This document shows positions 59,578 to 64,000 of a DNA stretch of 64,000 nucleotides, in pieces. Source of the stretch: Margaritifera margaritifera (lineage: Eukaryota > Mollusca > Bivalvia > Unionida > Margaritiferidae); NCBI GenBank assembly GCA_029931535.1, contig JAQPZY010001549.1, positions 912,501-976,500 of the forward strand. The letters run 5' to 3'. Positions within the stretch are counted from its first letter, which is position 1; each line of letters starts with the position of its first letter. The translations under genes were made by a program, and so were the position numbers. The notes under the pieces are model-generated. The model was given only the letters and a program-made list of their open reading frames with translations, was not told the DNA's origin and did no database searches.

Positions 59578-60592
59578 GTAGGACATAGCGTTCTGCTGCA
59601 CACTGCTGATTTGTAGGACATAGCATTCTGCTGCACACTGCTGGTGTGTAGGACATAGCATTCTGCTACACACTGCTGGTTTGTAGGACATAGCATTCTG
59701 CTAGACATTGCTGGTTTGTAGGACATAGCATTCTGCTGCACACTGCTGATTTGTAGGACATAGCATTCTGCTACACACTGCTGGTGTGTAGGACATAGCA
59801 TTCTGCTACACACTGCTGGTTTGTAGGACATAACATTCTGCTACACACTGCTGGTTTGTAGGACATAGCATTCTGCTAGACATTGCTGGTTTGTAGGACA
59901 TAGCATTCTGCTGCACACTGCTGATTTGTAGGACATAGCATTCTGCTACACACTGCTGGTTTGTAGGACATAGCATTCTGCTACACACTACTGGTGTGTA
60001 GGACATAGCATTCTGCTACACACTGCTGGTTTGTAGGACATAGCATTCTGCTAGACATTGCTGGTTTGTAGGACATAGCATTCCTCAGCACACTGCTGAT
60101 TTGTAGGACAGCATTCTGCTGCACACTGCTGGTGTGTAGGACATAGCATTCTGCTACACACTGCTGATTTGTAGAACATAGCATTCTGCTAGACATTGCT
60201 GGTTTGTAGGACATAGCATTCTGCTAGACATTGCTGATTTGTAGGACATAGCATTCTGCTACACATTGCTGGTTTGTAGGACATAGCATTCTGCTAGACA
60301 TTGCTGGTTTATAGGACATAGCATTCTGCTAGACGCTGCTGATTTGTAGGACATAGCATTCTGCTGCACACTGCTGGTTTGTAGGACATAGCATTCTGCT
60401 GCACACTGCTGGTTTGTAGGACATAGCATTCTGCTACACACTGCTGGTTTGTAGAACATAGCATTCCTCAGCACACTGCTGGTGTGTAGGACATAGCATT
60501 CTGGTGCACACTGCTGGTTTGTAGGACATAGCATTCTGCTAGACACTGCTGGTTTGTAGGACATAGCATTCCAGTGCACATTGCTGGTTTGT
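59578..60592 (+). repeat. Minisatellite, 35 bp x about 29
   Basis: Unit GGACATAGCATTCTGCTACA plus CACTGCTGGTTTGTA. It lacks stop codons in minus-strand frames, so a 35-residue repeated peptide appears over and over in several overlapping frames. With a period not divisible by three this is a repeat artefact. It lies in the intron before the main tail exon. Confidence 0.95.
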
Positions 60593-60754
60593 CTTCTGTA
60601 AATCCACTCTATGATGTGCTAATTTTCAAGTCAAGTGCCAAAGTTAGTTAACTGATAGATTATAGGGACTTGACTGGTGTAGATTTGATATATACAGTGT
60701 TTCACCCATGATAAGACCATGGGACCAGACCAATAAATTTGTGAAAAGTATGGA

Positions 60755-61105
60755 TGGGGTGGGAACACTTGTTTTGTGATACATTATCATACAAACATGA
60801 GACACTGGGTTTTACTGAATACTTGTTTTGGGATACATTATCATACAAACATGAGATACTGGGTTTTACTGAACACTTGTTTGTGATACATTATCATACA
60901 AACATGAGACACTGGGTTTTACTGAACACTTGTTTGTGATACATTATCATACAAACACATGTGAGACACAGGGTTCCATGGAACACTTGTTTGTGATACA
61001 TTATCGTACACACATAAGACATGGGTTTCATGGAACACTTGTTTTGTGATACATTATCATACAAACACATGCAAGAAATGGGGGTTCCATGGAACACTTA
61101 TTCTA
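60755..61105 (+). repeat. Tandem repeat, about 55-60 bp x 6
   Basis: Units of GAACACTTGTTTTGTGATAC, ATTATCATACAAACATGAGA and CACTGGGTTTTACT, with TTCCATG variants in the last copies. Confidence 0.9.
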
Positions 61106-61234
61106 TATTAATTTTGTCACATGGAAAGTCGCATTATGATAACCTTTTGATTATGTTTCTCAGTAATTGGAATGTACGAATGAAACTGGACCCTTTTTTT
61201 AATTATTTAATAAAGTCTTAAATCCCTTTTCCAG

Positions 61235-61688
61235 CATTCTTCATTTCTTCCTAATGGAACCATCCCAGGACACCATTCACGGGCCAGTGACAACAATTTC
61301 AATGATATCAACAGATCCAAGAGTCTTGAAAACTCATTGCAGCATTCAAATTACAGTCTTAATACTCCAGTCATACAAAATGGAGAGACCCTCAGCAAAG
61401 GGGATTCTCCCATGTGCTCTCCTTTATCACTGTCAAACAAGGTGCCACATGAACACTGTGTTTTCTCTGATGTGCCGCAGAGACTTAACAATTCTATAAG
61501 GTCATGTGACCAGCTGAGTGGGTCACATGACCATGTGCATAGGTCATGTGACAGTTCTTCATCATATGATTTTACGGGTGGTATTAATAGTTATCCTAAT
61601 AGCAAACAGAGAAAGAGGCGGCACAGAATGCAGAGTACAGATCAAGAAACAAAAGATCAAGCTACGAATACAGACCTGAGCAGTAATG
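61235..61688 (+). CDS. ihog-like: Window exon 12: main part of the cytoplasmic tail
   Basis: An exon of 454 nt (residues 688-838), phase 0 in and phase 1 out. The acceptor is CCCTTTTCCAG and the donor is GTAGGT. It continues the frame from the exon at 58612 (..SNTYQ then HSSFLPNG). The sequence is Ser/Asn/His-rich and probably disordered, with SPMCSPLSLS as a possible Ser-Pro phosphorylation cluster. A seven-residue repeat (RSCD, GSHD, RSCD at 21-nt spacing) is followed by a basic patch KQRKRRHR near the end. No known domain is visible. It contains an open frame throughout its length and is flanked upstream by two minisatellites. Confidence 0.85.
61501..61552 (+). promoter_or_regulatory. Three GTCATGTGAC palindromes in a coding exon
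   Basis: GTCATGTGAC at 61501-61510 and 61543-61552 and its inverse GTCACATGAC at 61522-61531, spaced exactly 21 bases. TCATGTGA is the M-box/E-box form known for MITF/TFE bHLH-Zip factors. They also encode the repeated RSCD/GSHD heptads, so coding repetition alone may explain them. Confidence 0.3.
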
Positions 61689-61689
61689 G

Positions 61690-62125
61690 TAGGTTCATTG
61701 TTTTGTTTTTTTCATACCTATTTTGTGTCTGATCTAAAACATAGATCAGCTTTTTGTGTTGACTACACGTATACAAGGGAAATACATAATACTAAATACT
61801 GAAAATTTTTGTGAGGTTTTATTTTGCATGATTTTAATGAAAATAAATTGTGTAGGAAAATAAAACTTATTTGCTGATGATTTATTATTATCCATTTAGT
61901 ACATCACATGATAATTTCTCAAGTTCTGATTGGCTAACTACAGGGATTTATTTTAGGACACTCTGTACAAATTTCTCCGTGACTCTGGGATACTATACCT
62001 GGCTTCGGTCATTACACCTGAACCAGTGGGCACTATACCAGTGTTGTATGAGGTCATATTATGTCATATGGCAGTCATGACACCTGTTCCACTGAATCTG
62101 TTACTGCCTTCTCCCTTCAGAAATG
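61690..62125. other. Non-coding intron stretch
   Basis: Nothing recognised between the main tail exon and the hAT MITE. Confidence 0.5.
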
Positions 62126-62136
62126 TTCTCCTATAG

Positions 62137-62255
62137 CAGGGGTGTCAAACATATGGCCCGCCAGACTCATTATTTATTATTATTATTATTTATTGTTATT
62201 TTTTATTATTTATATCAAATCTGACCCACCATAGCAAATGAGTTGGACACCCCTG
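62137..62255. mobile_element. hAT MITE with 8-bp target duplication
   Basis: Ends CAGGGGTGTCAAACATATGG and GAGTTGGACACCCCTG (inverted match to the left end). Flanks TCCTATAG and TCCTACAG are an 8-bp duplication with one mismatch. The inside is mostly a TTATT run. It is 119 bp, in the last intron. Confidence 0.85.
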
Positions 62256-62462
62256 TCCTACAGTATTGTCTGGTAGGGTGTAGTGTTTGTTTAAAAAGTT
62301 CTATAAGTTTATGCTGCACCGTGTCAGTTTGTCTGTGTCCACCCATCCATTACACCATGGTTGAGTTTTGTGTTTAGTTCAATTTTTAGACACGTTACAT
62401 GAAAACCTTCAGACATATTTTAATTTGTGTTAATATTGACATGTATTTCTCTTTCTTTTCAG

Positions 62463-62599
62463 AGGGAACTATGGAGTTTTCTACTTTGAGTAAAACAGCC
62501 CAGTCAACAGAATGTGGTCAGTCAGATTTGTGCTTGACATCATTACCAGATGGTGAAACTGATTGTCAAAACTTTCCCCAGATATCCAATGGGGTATGA
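62463..62599 (+). CDS. ihog-like: Window exon 13: C terminus and stop codon
   Basis: The terminal coding part of 137 nt (residues 840-883 plus TGA at 62597-62599), phase 1 in. The acceptor is CTCTTTCTTTTCAG. The peptide begins EGTMEFSTLSKTAQSTE and ends FPQISNGV. The frame is open from the acceptor to the stop. A GTATGA directly at the last codons could act as a donor, so a further exon is not fully excluded, but the in-frame stop is the simpler reading. The C terminus is not a class I PDZ ligand because the residue at position -2 is Asn. Confidence 0.78.
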
Positions 62600-63790
62600 T
62601 GGTGGGCTTGTTTTGCCAAAGAATTTTGATATTATATACTTTTGCAATATTTCAAACAACCAGTTGGACCTATATGAACAATAAGTATAGAAGCCACTGG
62701 GATACCTTGATCAACGAGAATTTTTTTTTTTTTTAAATTCCATTAGCTTGTCACCTGACAAACAGAATCTCATATGGAGTGCCTTACGTCATTCTCAGGA
62801 TAAAACTTCTTGATTGTGCATTATGTCATTACTTTGCTGCAGTAGTGGCAACATTGTATTTTGATTGGTGCTTGTCTACATGTGATAATTTTATACTAAA
62901 TTGAAGAAAGTGACACAAGCGTTATTTATCTGCCAACATGAATGAGGACCTTAGAAAGGAGGAAAGATTTTTTACGAGAAGTGCAACTATTCATGGTTTC
63001 CAAATGCAAATATTTTGTATTTTTGGAATTTTTAAAACATGCAGATCTACTAAGAAAGATCAAAACTGCTTATGGCACAAATAGGACACAAATAAGGTTC
63101 ATTTGCGCTTTGAAAGGGAGGTATGAATGGAAGTACGAGGAACTTGGGGGAAAAGAAATACTTTACCGGTGCAAGTATTCGGTATACTTATACATTTTCT
63201 TGAAATCCTATTGGGCAAAACATTGTCCATATATGCATTTTCATTAGAGTGGGTGAACTCGGAAATCATGAAGACATCATAATTTTCATCAGGTTTTCAG
63301 CCCATCCCTCGGGCGACATGAAGTTACTGGTTTTCACCCAGTTGCATTATTACATATGATTAAGGGTAAAGTTGAAGAGAATTCTTCATCATGTTTCTGC
63401 ATTTGCCATGAATGTTTATAACGAGAAATGTTTCAATTGTTGCTAAATTATAGATTATCTGTGGATTCTTTGTATTATATGTATCAACAGACTCTTTTTA
63501 TGTGTGTACATTTCTAAGGTTGGATGTGTAAACTACAATTTGAAAAGTAAAATGCATTCAAACCGATTTATAGTTCACTCTTTTGAAGGCTGTAGAAACT
63601 GATTTTAATGTGCAGATAGCCTCAACGAACAGATAAAAAATATATTAGTTCTTTTATACGTAATGTGACATAATTTAGTTGTACCTCAATATAGAAGTGT
63701 CTGTTCTGTTTAGGTGACCACTTTAGCAGGTCTGATACTATTTCAGTGGCATTTTGAACTTGACTTGATTATCGACAAATTGTATTGGCA
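62600..63790 (+). other. Presumed 3' UTR and downstream sequence
   Basis: No further coding exon was recognised. I found no AATAAA hexamer in about the first 1 kb after the stop, so the cleavage site is unknown. A 101-codon open frame at 62942-63247 has no recognisable domain and unremarkable composition. The rest looks like ordinary AT-rich sequence. Confidence 0.4.
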
Positions 63791-63799
63791 GCAATGTCC

Positions 63800-64000
63800 A
63801 GTTTCATTGGATCATTACATACAAGCATTCTGTTGGGCACCTGGCATAATAACTGTCAAATCAGTTTGTTGATCGATTTTTTTATATGGTACATTAGCAC
63901 ATGAAAGGCTATATTGTGCCAAGGAATTGAAGTATTTTGTCTTGCCCAGAGGCGCACCACTGAGGCCGATAATGCTGGTCTTTGCAGGATTCAAACCCAC
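63800..64000 (-). mobile_element. tRNA-derived SINE, cut by the window end
   Basis: Read on the minus strand, box B-like GGTTTGAATCCTG (63985-63997) is followed by GCCTCTGGGCAAGAC and a body like the other SINEs. The tRNA head would lie beyond 64000. Confidence 0.55.

Noticed and set aside
59574..60579. Minus-strand Cys-rich repeated frames
   Set aside because: Produced by a 35-bp minisatellite without stop codons, with several overlapping frames of the same kind.
62942..63247. 101-codon open frame after the stop codon as a downstream gene
   Set aside because: No recognisable domain, and no neighbouring splice or promoter signals; treated as 3' UTR or intergenic.

Overview
This is an AT-rich eukaryotic window dominated by intron and repeat sequence. 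It has GT-AG introns of up to about 18 kb, tRNA-derived SINEs, hAT-, pogo/Tigger- and piggyBac-type DNA transposon remnants, MITEs, microsatellites and many minisatellites. Together with the kind of protein encoded, this suggests an invertebrate bilaterian, most likely a mollusc and probably a bivalve. That placement is inferred from repeat style, and I cannot name the species.

One protein-coding gene is supported. It lies on the + strand in 13 exons from 15052 to 62599, carrying 883 complete codons and a stop. It is the 3' part of a Hedgehog co-receptor of the Ihog/CDON/BOC family. In order it encodes the C-terminal half of one Ig domain, two complete Ig domains (each split over two exons), a lysine/arginine-rich linker on its own exon, two fibronectin type III domains, a Ser/Thr/Pro-rich stalk, one transmembrane helix and a cytoplasmic tail of about 281 residues. 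All junctions agree in phase: mostly phase 1, and phase 0 within the second FN3 domain and within the tail. The signal peptide, first Ig domain and first half of the second Ig domain were not found in 1-15051 and probably lie to the left of the window.

Layout: 1-15051 is non-coding and holds a hAT-like transposase fragment, a piggyBac-type element, a 1.1-kb foldback element, a Tigger-like MITE and the first copy of a 1.45-kb compound repeat. The 18-kb intron 15205-33158 holds tandem repeats, a second compound repeat, an exact eight-copy 76-bp satellite, SINEs and a second hAT-like fragment. From 33159 to 62599 exons alternate with introns full of MITEs and minisatellites. 62600-64000 is 3' UTR or downstream sequence ending in a minus-strand SINE.

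The most distinctive repeat is a MITE of about 217 bp with 13 recognisable copies. It has TA target sites, terminal inverted repeats (TIRs) resembling CCGTATATACTCGC, and two internal perfect-stem hairpins. Two same-orientation copies closely bracket the exon for the polybasic linker. A pogo-like element at 41538-42305 has similar ends and a minus-strand transposase fragment, so a pogo-type enzyme is a plausible past mobiliser. No bacterial, viral or CRISPR features, rRNA genes or intact tRNA genes were seen.
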